Shown here: piece by piece, positions 1-11,463 of the stretch | How the letters are laid out: every line of letters begins with the position of its first letter | How positions within the stretch are numbered: the stretch's first letter is position 1 | Assembly (NCBI RefSeq): GCF_026151205.1 | Contig: NC_087082.1 | Location: 2,198,001-2,262,000, forward strand | Source of the DNA: Bolinopsis microptera | Taxonomy: Eukaryota; Ctenophora; Tentaculata; Lobata; Bolinopsidae | DNA: 64,000 nucleotides | Reading direction: 5' to 3' | Translations under genes and position numbers: made by a program | Notes under the pieces: model-generated | The model's database searches: none | What the model saw: only the letters and a program-made list of their open reading frames with translations | What the model was told of the DNA's origin: nothing

Positions 1-7
1 TACTCAC

Positions 8-3000
8 GGCGCGTAAGGAAGAATGTGTTCGTCCTCCATGTAATCCTCTTCGTCTCCTCTCTCGTACACCTGCATCATCCGGTCAGTTAGTTCCTCCAGC
101 TCTTCTCTTTTCGTCAGTATTTGACAAGAGAACTTGCTGGGCGTGTTGGGCTGGTGGACATTCTTAAATCGTATACCTTTTCTTACGACTGAGAGGGTGA
201 GAAGGTTTGTTCAGAATTTCTATCTGGCTGTAATTGAAGTTGAATATGCGAAGGAGTTCTGATTAATTCCGAATATTGTTGTAGCTATTTCCAACAAGTA
301 CTGTGGTTTGTCAAACTTCTGATGTTTGAAAGCACCACTGAACCCATACTCACGATAGTTGGTGGTTTGAATCCCGCTCTCACTAATTCAGAATTAGCAG
401 AACTGCTGGAGGGGGAGGACCCGCGCTCCGTTAGGTCTCGTCCTCTGCTGCGAGTGCCCCGTTCTGACTCATCCCGTCGTCCTTTCTGCTCTATTTCTTT
501 ACTGCTCTGTCTCGATACTTCGGGTTCCTGAGTAAGATTGATAAAACTTAATTAAGTCTTAACATGATTATTTGGATAGCGCGTATAATGTGGTGACAAA
601 CGATTTCTATTTTTGTCAAAACAATAGAAATTAAAACCCCGATTTAGTTCGAGGGGCAATAAAAAAGCAAGGGTAAACCGTAAATCAGGGTTTGAGGAAA
701 ATCGGGGTTTTACTGTATTCATCTCTAAAATAAAGTTAAGTATCTTACTCTGGAAGAGTGAGCACGTCGACCTCTGTTTGAGGCAGATGATACAGCCTGC
801 TCAGCTCCTCTCTTCAGCACTCCTCTTCTTTCTAACTCCGCACTGAGGTCACCGTGTTCGTTAGATTAACATTTTGACTTTGAGTTATATTTCAGTAGTT
901 ACCCTAGCCTTGGTACAAAATACAAGATTCCAACATCCTACGAACGGGCTTAAATGATAACACCTCAATTGTATAAGATAATGCTAAGGTGAAGGAGCCT
1001 GTAGTTTTACCTGACAGGATTTTCGAGGAAGTTAGTGCTACCAGGTTCTACTGAGTACAGTTCCACTTTGTAACGATCTCCAGTTTTGTTCTTTCCTTTG
1101 AACACGGCTACAAAGTCTCCCATCCTGCAAACAAAGATCAGATTGTTATTTATTAAATACCTAGAAGCTTGGGGGAGTCTAAGGGTAAGTCGGGCTCCCA
1201 GCAGAGAATGTGCATGTTTCATACAAGTATCTGATCTAACTATGAAGTTAACTATGAAGTATGTAACATTCAAACAGGACTGTAGCAAGCTTAATAACAA
1301 AGATAAGAACCTGGAGAAGATGAAAGAGATAAGCAACTTATTTGACTTTATTTATTATTTATTATTCAACTTACGCAAGGTAATCCTCGAAAGCTCTGAG
1401 AGACCCCTCACTCCATGTTTCACCCTCAGTAGGAGATACGTTATCAAACTCACATCTAATGTAAGACTCGGGGACCACAGCACATGCCTGAGAGAAATAA
1501 CTGATTATAACGGATTTAGATTGGGAACAAAATCTGCAATGAAAAGGAATGAACCAGATACAAAATGAAATATATCGAAATCATCTAAGATCTTTAAAAA
1601 CCAACAATCTGAAATCTAATAATTTGATGTCTGTTTGCCATCATACATTTAAGAGCACATAAGGTCTAGATATATATAATAAAATATATAATAATCTCTA
1701 TATTCTATATTAATTATTCTACATATTCTATATTATTAAATACCTGAGGCAAATATTTGAGTCCAGCAAGCGGGACTAAGTTGATGTTGCCGTAGTCTAT
1801 GAAGAGCACCTCGGCATCGTTCCGGTCTATGTTAATTATCTTGGCCCGGTAGAACTGTTCCACTCCCACGTCCTCGTAAGGGGCTACACAAGCCATTCCT
1901 GAAGACAGCATTCTGGTATTTCCGAGCAAATTTCCATAATTTATAAATAGCTGCTTCAAGTAAAAAGTTAAGGGTGAAAACTGAACACTGATCGGAGCTA
2001 TAAAAAGATGCTTAAGTATAAACAAGAAGACTAACCTCTTCTGACTTTAGCAGAGGGAATAGAATAGTCCTTGCCACTGTTGTAAGCCTCCATGAGTTTA
2101 CTATTTGCACCGTCTACTTGGTCAAAGTACTTCTTAAGAAGACACACAAAGTTTCTGGGGTCTGTTGTTATTTCCACTGTTACTTCTTCCATCCTCTGAA
2201 AGTAAACAGTTCCATATAATAACCATAAATGCACTGGTTGATGTGACCTGGATCTAAATAATTCTAAAAATATAAAACCGTTTGAATTTGAGATTCTCTC
2301 CTGACAGAAGCCAGGAGACAAGTAGTTGGATATTATATGGAGGGGGAGGTCGCAGACTCAGAGTGCCTTTGACTGCGCAACGGGCTGCGCAACCTATTAA
2401 TATCTTATATATTCGCTACGTGATAATGGAGCAGCTAATTGAGCCATAACGGACACTCAACCTCCATTGTGAATACAGCTTAATATTGTTTCACCAAAAG
2501 TTAAGCTGAAAACTCACAGTAAGCTGAGGAGCGGGATATTGTCCCTCAAAAGCATCACTAGGGATCTTAGACTCTCCCCTGGAGCGAGGAGCTCTAGCAA
2601 CAGCTTGCTGGGGCTGTTGAGCGGCTACTGGGTAGTGGCCTACTGGTTGTTGTGCTGGATAGCTGCTAACACCACCTGCTGGAGAGAAGGGTGGTTAGAT
2701 TCTGGGTGTTTTGTTTGCTGGAGAGAGGGGTGGTTAGATTCTGGGTGCTTTGTTTGCTGGAGAGAGGGGTGGTTAGATTCTGGGTGTTTTGTTTGCTGGA
2801 GAGAAGGGTGGTTAGATTCTGGGTGTTTTGTTTGCTGGAGAGAAGGGTGGTTACTGGTTAGATTCTGGGTGTTTTGTTTGCTGGAGAGAAGGGTGGTTAG
2901 ATTCTGGGTGTTTTGTTTGCTGGAGAGAGGTGTGGTTAGATTCTGGGTGTTTTGTTTGCTGGAGAGAAGGGTGGTTACTGGTTAGATTCTGGGTGTTTTG

Positions 3001-6000
3001 TTTGCTGGAGAGAAGGGTGGTTAGATTCTGGGTGTTTTGTTTGCTGGAGAGAAGGCAAGGGTGGTTAGATTCTGGGTGTTTTGTTTGCTGGAGAGAGGGG
3101 TGGTTAGGTTCTGGGTGATTTGTTTGCTGGAGAGAGGGGTGGTTAGATTCTGGGTGTTTTGTTTGCTGGAGAGAGGGGTGGTTAGATTCTGGGTGTTTTG
3201 TTTGCTGGAGAGAAGGGTGGTTAGATTCTGGGTGTTTTGTTTGCTGGAGAGAGGGGTGGTTAGATTCTGGGTGTTTTGTTTGCTGGAGAGGAGTGGTTAG
3301 ATTCTGGATGTTTTGTTTGCTGGAGAGAGGGGTGGTTAGATTCTGGGTGTATTGTTTGCTGGAGAGAGGGGTGGTTAGATTCTGGGTGTTTGTTTGCTGG
3401 AGAGAGGGGTGGTTAGATTCTGGGTGTTTTGTTTGCACCTCAAGAATAAGGGGCTTTATTAATGTGGTGGTGGTGAGTATTTTTAATGGTAAGTGAGGGA
3501 GTTACCTTGTTGCGGTTGCTGTGGTTGTTGTTGAGCTTGAGCAGGGTAGCCCGGTTGTTGACCAGACTGGATAGCACTCATGTAGCTCGCAGCTGACGTC
3601 ATGAACTGAAATTTATTCTGTTAGTATTTCAGAAGTTTAATGTTGGTGTAAAGGAATATTACCTACGCTGGAGAAAAAATAGTAAATAACCAACATATAA
3701 TAAAGATTGTCCCCTGAGCCAAAAGTATATAAAGTACAAACTCATAATTGTTCTAAACTCTCCAAAAACTAACACTAGGATTCGCAGCAGCGAGACTGGC
3801 CATGCTGCTAGGATAGTTACTAGCTCCATAACCAGCAGCAGTAGCCTGTGACGTCATTCCAGTAGCATGTGACGTCATACCGGGAGCATGTGACGTCATA
3901 CCGCCACCGTGGGCTGCTGAGTGGCCGTTTAGACCTGAACTACCATTCAGTCCACCTGCAAAACATTTTAAATTTGTCGGTTTAAATTAAGAAATCGTAT
4001 CAAGACGTTTTGCTTTTTGGAATAATTGTGATAATTGTGGCTTCACTTTAAATTGACGTTAAATAAAGCCCCAACATCTGACAGGTGATAAATAATTTCC
4101 CGGTAAATTAAAATCTTTCTTCGCTGATCAATTAATTAATTACGTGATTAGTTGCACTTGATGTTATACCTGAGTTAGCTACGGAGGCGTACTGTTGGGG
4201 GTTGTTTTGGTTCAGACTACTCATCATGTCGGACCCTGAGTAGGAGAACATGGCTAAATAGATAGTAAAGTTACCAGCATAGTTACCATAGCAACATTCA
4301 ACATTTCAACATTGCAGCATTTCAACATTTTAAATTTCCAACTTTTGTTCAAAATGTTCAACTTTTAACATGTTTAATCAGCAATCAATAATATTTTTAC
4401 TTTACTTTACAATATCGATTAATAATGCTTTGAATAACAGTAAGACGATCGTGAATTTAAATAGGCTGATTTGGTTTTAATTTAGTTATTAATAATCAGT
4501 TATTTTAATTGAGTTATTGAATTGGGAGTACACGAGATAATAGTTATCGTACATTAGAGCATGAAACATAAAGAAAATCCAACCATTCTGATAGTTAACA
4601 TAAAATGGTTAATGTGATTGGGCTATAAATTAAATTAAACTATACAATACTCTCGAAATCACAAAATAAGTTGACTCAACAGGACAAAAATCTGAAAAAC
4701 AAATACAGCAAAAAAGTTCAGTATAAAACGAAATGGAAGTCAAAATTGAATCTTAAAAAGATTAAATTATTAAAAGTAAAAAACAGATTTAAAATAGCTA
4801 AATTAGTCCAAGGCTTAAAATCAAAATTGATCCCAGTCATAGAATTAATTCAATAAATCGATCCAATTAGGTGATGAGGAGGGGATGGGTTGCCCCATTG
4901 ATGCCCATTTTACCGAAAGTTAAGGAATAATTGTGCAAAATGGGTATCAAATTCATCATTTTTCGGTAAAAATCGAGAAATATATATTTCTGCGCTGAAA
5001 TGTAGCCGTACTCGTTAATTAGAGGACATGGACAGCGAACACGATGGTGACGTTTATTTTCATCACAACTTAGGTTCTACGTGCTGGAGTAAGGCTGGGG
5101 GGTCAAAAAAAGTTGAATCAATTAATTAATTAGTTAATTAATCAATTAATTAGTGACCAATGCTTTATGCAGCAGCCAGCAGATACCTACCCATCTGGTT
5201 GAGTTGAGCCTGCATGCCACCGTACGCTGGGAAGTTGTCTGTCACTCTTTTAGCACACTTGTTCGTTATCAAGAGCTCCGTGGTTGTAGGTTTTGTCTCA
5301 CCTTCAGGGGTTATTATTTGTGAGAATCATTATGTAGGCTATTAAATAGTTAATAGTTAATAGCACTATGTTTACAGTATGCACTGAAGGGGTATCCTAG
5401 GAAGTTTCTTGAACTTTTAACAGGTACCCCTCCTCATTTAACCCTCAATTAAGTTTCCTATCATTCGGCTGAGTCGACCGAGGAGATCGCATAGATCCAA
5501 TGGATCCTTAGCTACTCCCTAGACTAGGTGACACTGGGATTCGAACCCTGAACCTTCTGCGCAGAAGGCGGATGCTCTAACAACTAGGCCACCTAACCTA
5601 TTCAGTGGACGAGTTTAATGTAGATTTTAAGTAAACTTCGTGCCGTAATTTTGGGCCACCATTGCATGGTGGGGACAGGATTCTGGAATAATGGCAGTTA
5701 AATTACCTAACTAAGTTACTGCTCTCTTTAATGCTGTTAGTTTTAGAATTGAGAGAGTTTTAACATTTCACTGCCATGCTGTGTGCACTGTGCAAGTGTA
5801 GTGTATTTACAACACTGCACACTACAGGTATATTACTACAGGTATTGGTGTCTCTTTAAATCTTCTTATCAATAAAATGTGTTTTGTGTGTAGTGAGTTA
5901 ATCAAACTTCCGTTCACTTTGTAATGGAAACCATACTGAATCATACGAATATTTATTCTGAATAAACATTGATTATATCTGTTATTTATTCTTCTATCTC

Positions 6001-9000
6001 TAAGTTGATCCAGATTAACGGAAAATAAGTTACTATTTTACTTCTTCGGTGGCTATTTAAGTGAGTACTATAGGGATTTAGATTAGGGGGTACTTAAGTG
6101 GTTACAATTACAAGGTACAGGGAACAGTTGCTAAGGAACAGTTGCTAAGAAACAGTTGCTAAGGAACAGTTGCTAAGGAACAGTTGCTAAGGAACAGTTG
6201 CTAAGGAACAGTTGCTAAGGAACAGTTGCTAAGGAACAGTTGCTAAGGAACAGTTGCTAAGGAACAGTTGCTAAGGAACAGTTGCTAAGGAACAGTTGCT
6301 AACAAACCTCCGCCCTGTTCGTCCTGTAGTTCAATGTAGAACCTCTCATCAGCATGTCTGATAAAGTGTGCCATGTGGTAAGCGTTGGAGTCTGTTGCGT
6401 ACTTGTGGAACCTGTGTAATTGTGATGTGGAGGAAAGTTTGAGAATTGGAAGGTCTTGAGTATAAAAACCACTAAATTTTGTGATTAAACTTGGTTGGAA
6501 CAGATAACTGTTGGAATAACAAGAACAGCAGCTTAACACGGTGAACTGACCACTGAGTTAGTTGACGAGGGAAGTTGCCGATAGCAGTAGGAGTTGTGGG
6601 AGCAATGTTGTTTAGTCCACACCTCACAGCCCAGAAGGGAGTGGTGATCAGGGAACCTTCGAGTGGGTAGATCGCTTTAGCTGTTACCAGTTGTACGTTA
6701 CCGAAATCTTTTAGGATCACCAGAATGTAGCCTGGGGGATAAAGGTGTTGTTAAACGTGCATGGATATTTATGAGAAATTGTGTAAACTTCGTCACGTTA
6801 CAAATCCAGCATTAGAAACATTCAATAACGAAAGTTCTCTTTTTGTAGACCCAGTTACACAATGAAACCAGCAGTTTTCTATTCGGACTCACCATTGGAA
6901 AGGACTTGTTTGATTTCAGCTCTGAACCAGTCAGATCCCAGCTGTACACAGCACAACATTCCGATATTGATCATTTGAGCAGGGCTGGGCACGTTTGCGG
7001 AGTACATGCTCTTTATTGCGGTCATCATACTGGAAATAAAGGAGCTTATTAAGGAGCTTATTAGTAGGTTATTGAGGCTAATGGGTTATTTTGTGGTCGC
7101 TCTACCAAGTAAAATACATGAGATTTGCCTATTTCCGACTAAAACACAACAGATCACAAACACTAACCTGCCGATATTCTTCTCTGTAGCGCGGTACTGA
7201 ACGTAGAAATCAGTCAGATCACTGATGTGACTGACAATAACAGCGTTCCTTTCACCCAGCTTAGGTTGGATAGTTCCCGGGTCTTTGGTGTTGGGAGCGG
7301 AAGGGATGATGGTGGGTGTACCCAGCTGTGGGGTTGGGGGTTTAAAGTTTGCGGTAAACTAATATTGAACACTCTATCAGCGCATCGTGTGGATGATTTG
7401 ATAAAACGTGATTAAACACGAGTCACGAACTTCTAATTTCTAAACCCACTGAGTAAGACTAATAGAGCTCTGCAGCTCTACAGTACCTGATGTAGAAGTA
7501 TATTCTGTCGGACACTGTGTAACTCAGGCGTCACTAGATCCACCCACAAATCACTAGTAACCGGGGAGATGGAGTAAGCCTTTACTGTCACCTTCCTGTT
7601 TACCAGGATCTCTCTGAAATACTGTACGGAGTGTGGGGATCTGTTCGGCAGAGCTTTTACTCCTGCCATAGCGCACATCATGGACTGCTCCTGCAGTACT
7701 TCTATACCTGGTGAGGTGGTAGGTGTTAGTACAGACAAGGAGATATTATTTGTGAACATCAACAAATCGTGCAGATCTGACCTGAGCAGCTGATTCACAT
7801 GAACCAACTAACTGACTGACTTATAAGATTCATCAGAATAAGAAACGCAACTATCATAATTAAAGAAGTATTGTAATAATTAAAAATTTTGAGTGTACGT
7901 TATGAACAAGATGAAGCTACATACCTAGCTCGTAAGGGAGCGAGTAGAGGGCAGATTCAGGGACTTGTTCATCACTACCGTAGTCTATCAGCTGGATATA
8001 AGCCAGGGAATGGTGGATATCCTGCTTCAGACGGGCTCTCTTCCAACCTCCTGGAGATAATAGTTGATGACACTTGATTAGTAAATGATTACTAGTTATA
8101 AATTCAATCATTACTGTAGTTAAACTGTAACCAGTTAAACTACCAGATATTTCCAATTGTTGTAAAATTGTCCTGCACATTGCAATGCTTAAATGTCATG
8201 TTCAAACTTCCAGTTTGTGTTAAAATCTGTAGAACTGTACTGTGGAATATAGTCCAGTCATTTATGGACATTTATGGAAATGAACCTGCAAATTTTCAGA
8301 TACTCACAAAACTTTGCACAGACCTTCCCAAAGCTATGAATAAACAATTTTCGGTTGGAGACATTTTTTTACCGTGGGGAAAACCCAGGAGGGCCACGCC
8401 CATATTGACCCAATAACGTAACTGACCCCTTGCTTCTGAAGGTCGTAGAGACTTCAAAATAGGCTTAAACGAAGCCGCATATGCATGTTTATATAAGAGT
8501 TATTGATCAACACATGGCCTAAAATCCTTACTTTTCGAGAAATTCACCAAAAACCATTTTGCGCGTGGCGCTGAGCCCATTTTACTAACTTTTGATAGGA
8601 TTGTGATAGAGTCTTTGAATATAGTGCAAAAGAACCGTAATTGGCATATTTATATATGACTTACGAAGAAACATATGCCTTAAAGAGCTTACTTTTTCAG
8701 TTATTGGCGAAAAACTGATTTTCGGTTCCAGAAATCATGCAAAAATATGGGTATCTGGTAAATTGGGCTATAAAGGCCCAAGAGATTTTTGAATGAGTGC
8801 AAATTGTGCAGAATGGCCATGTTTATATACAACTTATGAAGCAATATGAACCCTAAAATGCTTACTTTTCGAGTTATTTGGGGGAAAAACAGAGAAGATT
8901 TGCACAAAATAGAGCAAAATTGGTTATATCAGCCATTTTTGCCTCCCGTTCTATGTTAATAACTCGAAAAGTAAGCATTTTAGGGTGCATATTGCTTCAT

Positions 9001-9976
9001 AAGTTGTATATAAACATGGCCATTCTGCACAATTTGCACTCATTCAAAAATCTCTAGGGCCTTTATAGCCCAATTTACCAGATACCCATATTTTTGCATG
9101 ATTTCTGGAACCGAAAATCAGTTTATCGCCAATAACTGAAAAAGTAAGCACTTTAAGGCATATGTTTCTTCGTAAGTCATATATAAATATGCCAATTGCG
9201 GTTCTTTTGCACTATATTCAAAGACTCTATCACAATCCTATCAAAAGTTAGTAAAATGGGCTTAGCGCCACGTCCAAAATGGTTTTTGGCGAATTTCTCG
9301 AAAAGTAAGGATTTTAGGCCATGTGTTGATCAATAACTCTTATGTAAACATGCATATGCGGCTTCGTTTAAGCCTATTTTGAAGTCTCTACGACCTTCAG
9401 AAGCAAGGGGTCAGTTACGTTATTGGGTCAATATGGGCGTGGCCCTCCTGGGTTTTCCCCACGGTAAAAAAAAAGTCTCCAACCGAAAATTGTTTATTCA
9501 TACCTTTGGGAAGGTCTGTGCAAGGTTGTGTGAGTATCTGAAGATTTGCAGGCAGCTGTCCTTAAATGACTGGACTAATAAAGGACTCACGTTCGTTTAG
9601 TTTGACGCTGACATAATCATCAGATTTAGGGGTTTTACCAGTCCCTGAGATTGGTTTAGCACTGCTTCCTAGCGCACTTTCTATAACAGCTAATTTCTTT
9701 CTATCCTCGTTGTTATATAACGGCTGTACCCAGAATCTGAGGATGGGAAAGGGTGACTATGAGATAGGAAGAGTGTTTGTTATGATCACTTGAAAATAAC
9801 AATCTCAGTGCATATCAGTGCGGCCTGGGGAACGTGAATTTATTTTCTGGTCATAATTCATATGCAATATTTCATTTGCTTTCTTACAAGGTATAACGCG
9901 GAACTCACTTGTCGATATCAATGATATGAGTAACCAGGGCTTCGAACGAGTGTGAGGGTTGCGGTTCCTCTCCCAT
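8..9976 (-). CDS. Multi-Tudor-domain protein, about 20 exons, 3' end outside the window
   Basis: Exons, high to low: 9909-9976, 9591-9736, 7925-8050, 7487-7707, 7168-7325, 6894-7029, 6551-6731, 6308-6411, 5191-5301, 4170-4253, 3774-3955, 3506-3605, 2518-2675, 2036-2195, 1744-1898, 1375-1487, 1011-1124, 749-842, 354-527, 8-162. Each has AG/GT borders and the reading phase carries through all joins except that the last acceptor (162 or 188) is uncertain. Three extended Tudor domains are readable: exons 1-4 (FWVQPL; AYIQLIDYGSDEQVP), exons 5-8 (FYVQYRA; DWFRAEIKQ; ILKDFGNVQLV; RFYIELQDE) and exons 14-17 (FVCLLKKYFDQVD; QFYRAKIINID; VLFIDYGNINLVPL). Between domains 2 and 3 lies a Gln/Gly/Ser/Asn-rich linker with repeated MTSHA(P/T)G. 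After domain 3 comes an Arg/Ser/Glu-rich tail. Such proteins bind methyl-arginine Piwi proteins in germ granules (family knowledge). ATG at 9976 is the best visible start, 565 bp downstream of the ADH5 stop; a further 5' exon is possible. Closest vertebrate relative (TDRD1/TDRD6 type) is inferred. Confidence 0.88.
2684..3435. repeat. 39-bp minisatellite in a Tudor-gene intron
   Basis: About 19 tandem copies of a 39-bp unit occupy almost the whole intron between Tudor exons 3506-3605 and 2518-2675. On the minus (sense) strand each unit carries a pyrimidine tract followed by CAG (ccctctctccag), nearly identical to the real acceptor at 2676-2681. Some copies carry +6, +5, -2 or -1 base changes, so the frame is not preserved. 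The His/Pro/Gln-rich reading frame over it is therefore not taken as coding. Confidence 0.9.
5465..5606 (-). repeat. tRNA-like sequence, probable SINE head
   Basis: On the minus strand there is a good RNA polymerase III box A (TGGCCTAGTTGTTAGAGCA) and box B (GGTTCGAATCC) at tRNA spacing. The acceptor ends GGTTAGG and CCTAGTC can pair with two G-U pairs. Against a working tRNA: the anticodon arm contains a 16-base perfect palindrome (CCTTCTGCGCAGAAGG), about five extra bases lie between T stem and acceptor, and the T stem has a mismatch. It sits in an intron of the Tudor gene, in sense orientation. A tRNA-derived SINE head or a decayed tRNA gene fits best; I cannot define the SINE tail. Confidence 0.55.
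6121..6301. repeat. 14-bp minisatellite at a splice donor
   Basis: About 13 nearly perfect copies of ggaacagttgctaa. The array ends within about six bases of the splice donor of Tudor exon 6308-6411, so on the sense strand the intron begins with the donor and goes straight into the repeats. Confidence 0.95.
8250..9577. mobile_element. 1.3-kb foldback element (long inverted repeat) in a Tudor intron
   Basis: The left arm (8250-about 8880) is matched in reverse complement by about 8958-9577, with a loop of roughly 75 bp. The ends read TAGTCCAGTCATTTA on the left and the inverse on the right. By eye only scattered substitutions separate the arms. Each arm contains three degenerate direct repeats of about 200 bp, each with a core like TTTATATA(N)nTTACTTTTCGAG. 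No transposase frame is seen. It lies wholly in the intron between Tudor exons 9591-9736 and 7925-8050, whose splice phases fit across it. A non-autonomous foldback/MITE-like element is inferred; the target duplication is ambiguous. Confidence 0.9.
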
Positions 9977-10541
9977 TCTACAGCTAGGGACATAAATATT
10001 AAGGGGTCATAATTGTATTTTACAAATAAAGTCAAAACAGCAGGTGTTGATATAAAATCCAATGTTGTTTGAATAATATACAGCATCAAGGATGAGCACA
10101 ATGCGGATTTTTGTCCTTACGGTAGTAATCAGGCCGGCTCTATGGATTGATCACATATTACTATGTATTTTCAAAGGACAAAGTGAGAGTTAAAAACACT
10201 ATGATTGTATGAAAAGGAAAATGTTGTACATCACAATAATTATATCAGCTACTAGCTCTTATAAACAAAAACGTAAAATACATAACCAAAAATCAATAAC
10301 ACGCAAAGATTGTCGCTTCGAAAAGGAAGCCAATAATATTATGAAACTGAATGCTATCATAGCAATATGCTATAAGCACATGAATTCTAAACAATTTTAG
10401 TAATCTGTGTAATTTATACAATCTATGTAAAACGGTTAATGCGATTTGTGTGTTTAAGAAATAGAGGTGTTCATTATTATAATTTCTAGTGTTATTAATT
10501 TCTAATTTGTACCCATTAACCGGCTAAAAACAATTATGAAT
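9977..10541. promoter_or_regulatory. Intergenic region between ADH5 3' end and Tudor gene
   Basis: A 565-bp AT-rich stretch after the ADH5 stop and before the first visible Tudor exon, both genes on minus. It should hold the ADH5 3' UTR and the Tudor promoter or 5' UTR. I see no specific element I would defend. Confidence 0.4.
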
Positions 10542-11164
10542 CTAAAAGTGGATGACTGGTCGGAGAGCTTTTCCCTGGTGCATAAGTTCGAAAGCTTCAT
10601 TAATTTGGTCTAGAGGTAGCCGCTGAGTTATGAACTCGTTCACCTGAAAATATTAACATAAATAATTATAATAATAATTAGGGGGGGGGGGGGGGTCCAA
10701 GGGGAACTTTGGGGAATTTTGGGAAGCCTTTTTTTGGGGAACTTCAGGAAACCTGGGGGACTTTCCCAAAATTCCCCAAAAAAATTATCATGCCAAAAAA
10801 ATTATCATGCTGCAAGTATCAACAAGTAAGTTAAGATTCAATACCTTATAATAACATACATGTTAACATTAATGGGTATTAATGTATATTAGAGAAATTT
10901 TGAATAATTTTGGGGAGTTTTAGGGAGATTTGGGGAACTTTTTTTTGGGGAACTTCAGAAATCTTGGGGGACTTTCCCAAAGTTCCCCAAAGTTCCCCTT
11001 TGGACCCCCCCCCCCCCCCCCCCTAATTAGACAGAAAATAATTATAAATGAATGTCCACAAAACCAGCTCGACTAAATAATATAAATTCTATCATTACCT
11101 TCATCTTGCCGGACAGGAAGTCCTCGACCAGTCGGGGAACATCGTCTCTGCTCTTCCAGCCCCC
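10542..11164 (-). CDS. ADH5: Class III alcohol dehydrogenase, last two coding exons
   Basis: Exon 11099-11164 encodes [21 protein letters not shown] and exon 10542-10643 encodes [20 protein letters not shown] and on to ...LRPVIHF-stop. The join is phase 0 with a proper GTAATG donor and TTTTCAG acceptor. This matches the C-terminus of the S-(hydroxymethyl)glutathione dehydrogenase family (vertebrate ADH5 has the parallel GGWKS...VPKLV...INKAFELMH region). It continues exons 1-5 at 50163-53321 on the same strand, but the segment between the ...SAHKG exon and GGWKS is not visible anywhere. Directly upstream of GGWKS lies RPS16 sequence rather than ADH5 coding sequence or an ordinary intron, although AAAG at that border could act as an acceptor. 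The intron between these two exons holds a MITE (10681-11023). Confidence 0.9.
10681..11023. mobile_element. MITE with poly-G/poly-C ends in an ADH5 intron
   Basis: A 343-bp element with terminal inverted repeats of about 90 bp: a G run then TCCAAGGGGAACTTTGGGGA at the left, and the inverse at the right. TAATTA flanks both sides; being palindromic it could be a target duplication or part of the repeat (a TAA/TTA duplication would suggest PIF/Harbinger). It has no coding capacity and lies between the last two ADH5 exons. Confidence 0.88.
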
Positions 11165-11463
11165 TTTGATCTCTTTCTTCGATGTTTCATCTACGAACTT
11201 TTGGTAGTAAGCTACGAGAGATTTAGAGATGGACTGTCGGATAGCGTACACCCGGGCAGTTGCTCCACCACCTCGAACTCTAATCCTGATGTCGACACCC
11301 TCGAATCTCTTAGGACGGGCTCCAACACTTTGTATCTGAGGGCAGAAGGTTCCAGAAGATCGATAGGTACTCCGTTTACTTTGATCATACCATTTCCTTC
11401 TTTGGTGTATGCCACTGCCGTGGCGGTCTTCTTGCAACCAAACACTTGCACTGATTTGACCAA
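11165..11463 (-). pseudogene. RPS16: RPS16 (uS9) retrocopy, array copy 1, degraded
   Basis: Intronless sequence encoding [20 protein letters not shown] onward and [20 protein letters not shown], characteristic of ribosomal protein S16 (uS9). Compared with copies 2 and 3 it has lost the start codon region and about 14 bp in the [12 protein letters not shown] stretch, which shifts the frame. It stops abruptly after KKEIK, where it joins the ADH5 GGWKS exon directly. It cannot make full S16. Confidence 0.88.

Noticed and set aside
2851-3438. 195-codon minus frame rich in His, Pro, Gln and Asn
   Set aside because: It is the 39-bp intronic minisatellite; several units break the frame and the flanking exons join in phase without it.
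6121-6301. Possible CRISPR-like array
   Set aside because: Units are contiguous with no spacers, and the DNA is eukaryotic; it is a 14-bp minisatellite.
8701-8907. Small ORF in the palindrome
   Set aside because: It lies inside the foldback arm, with no family match and a mirrored counterpart.
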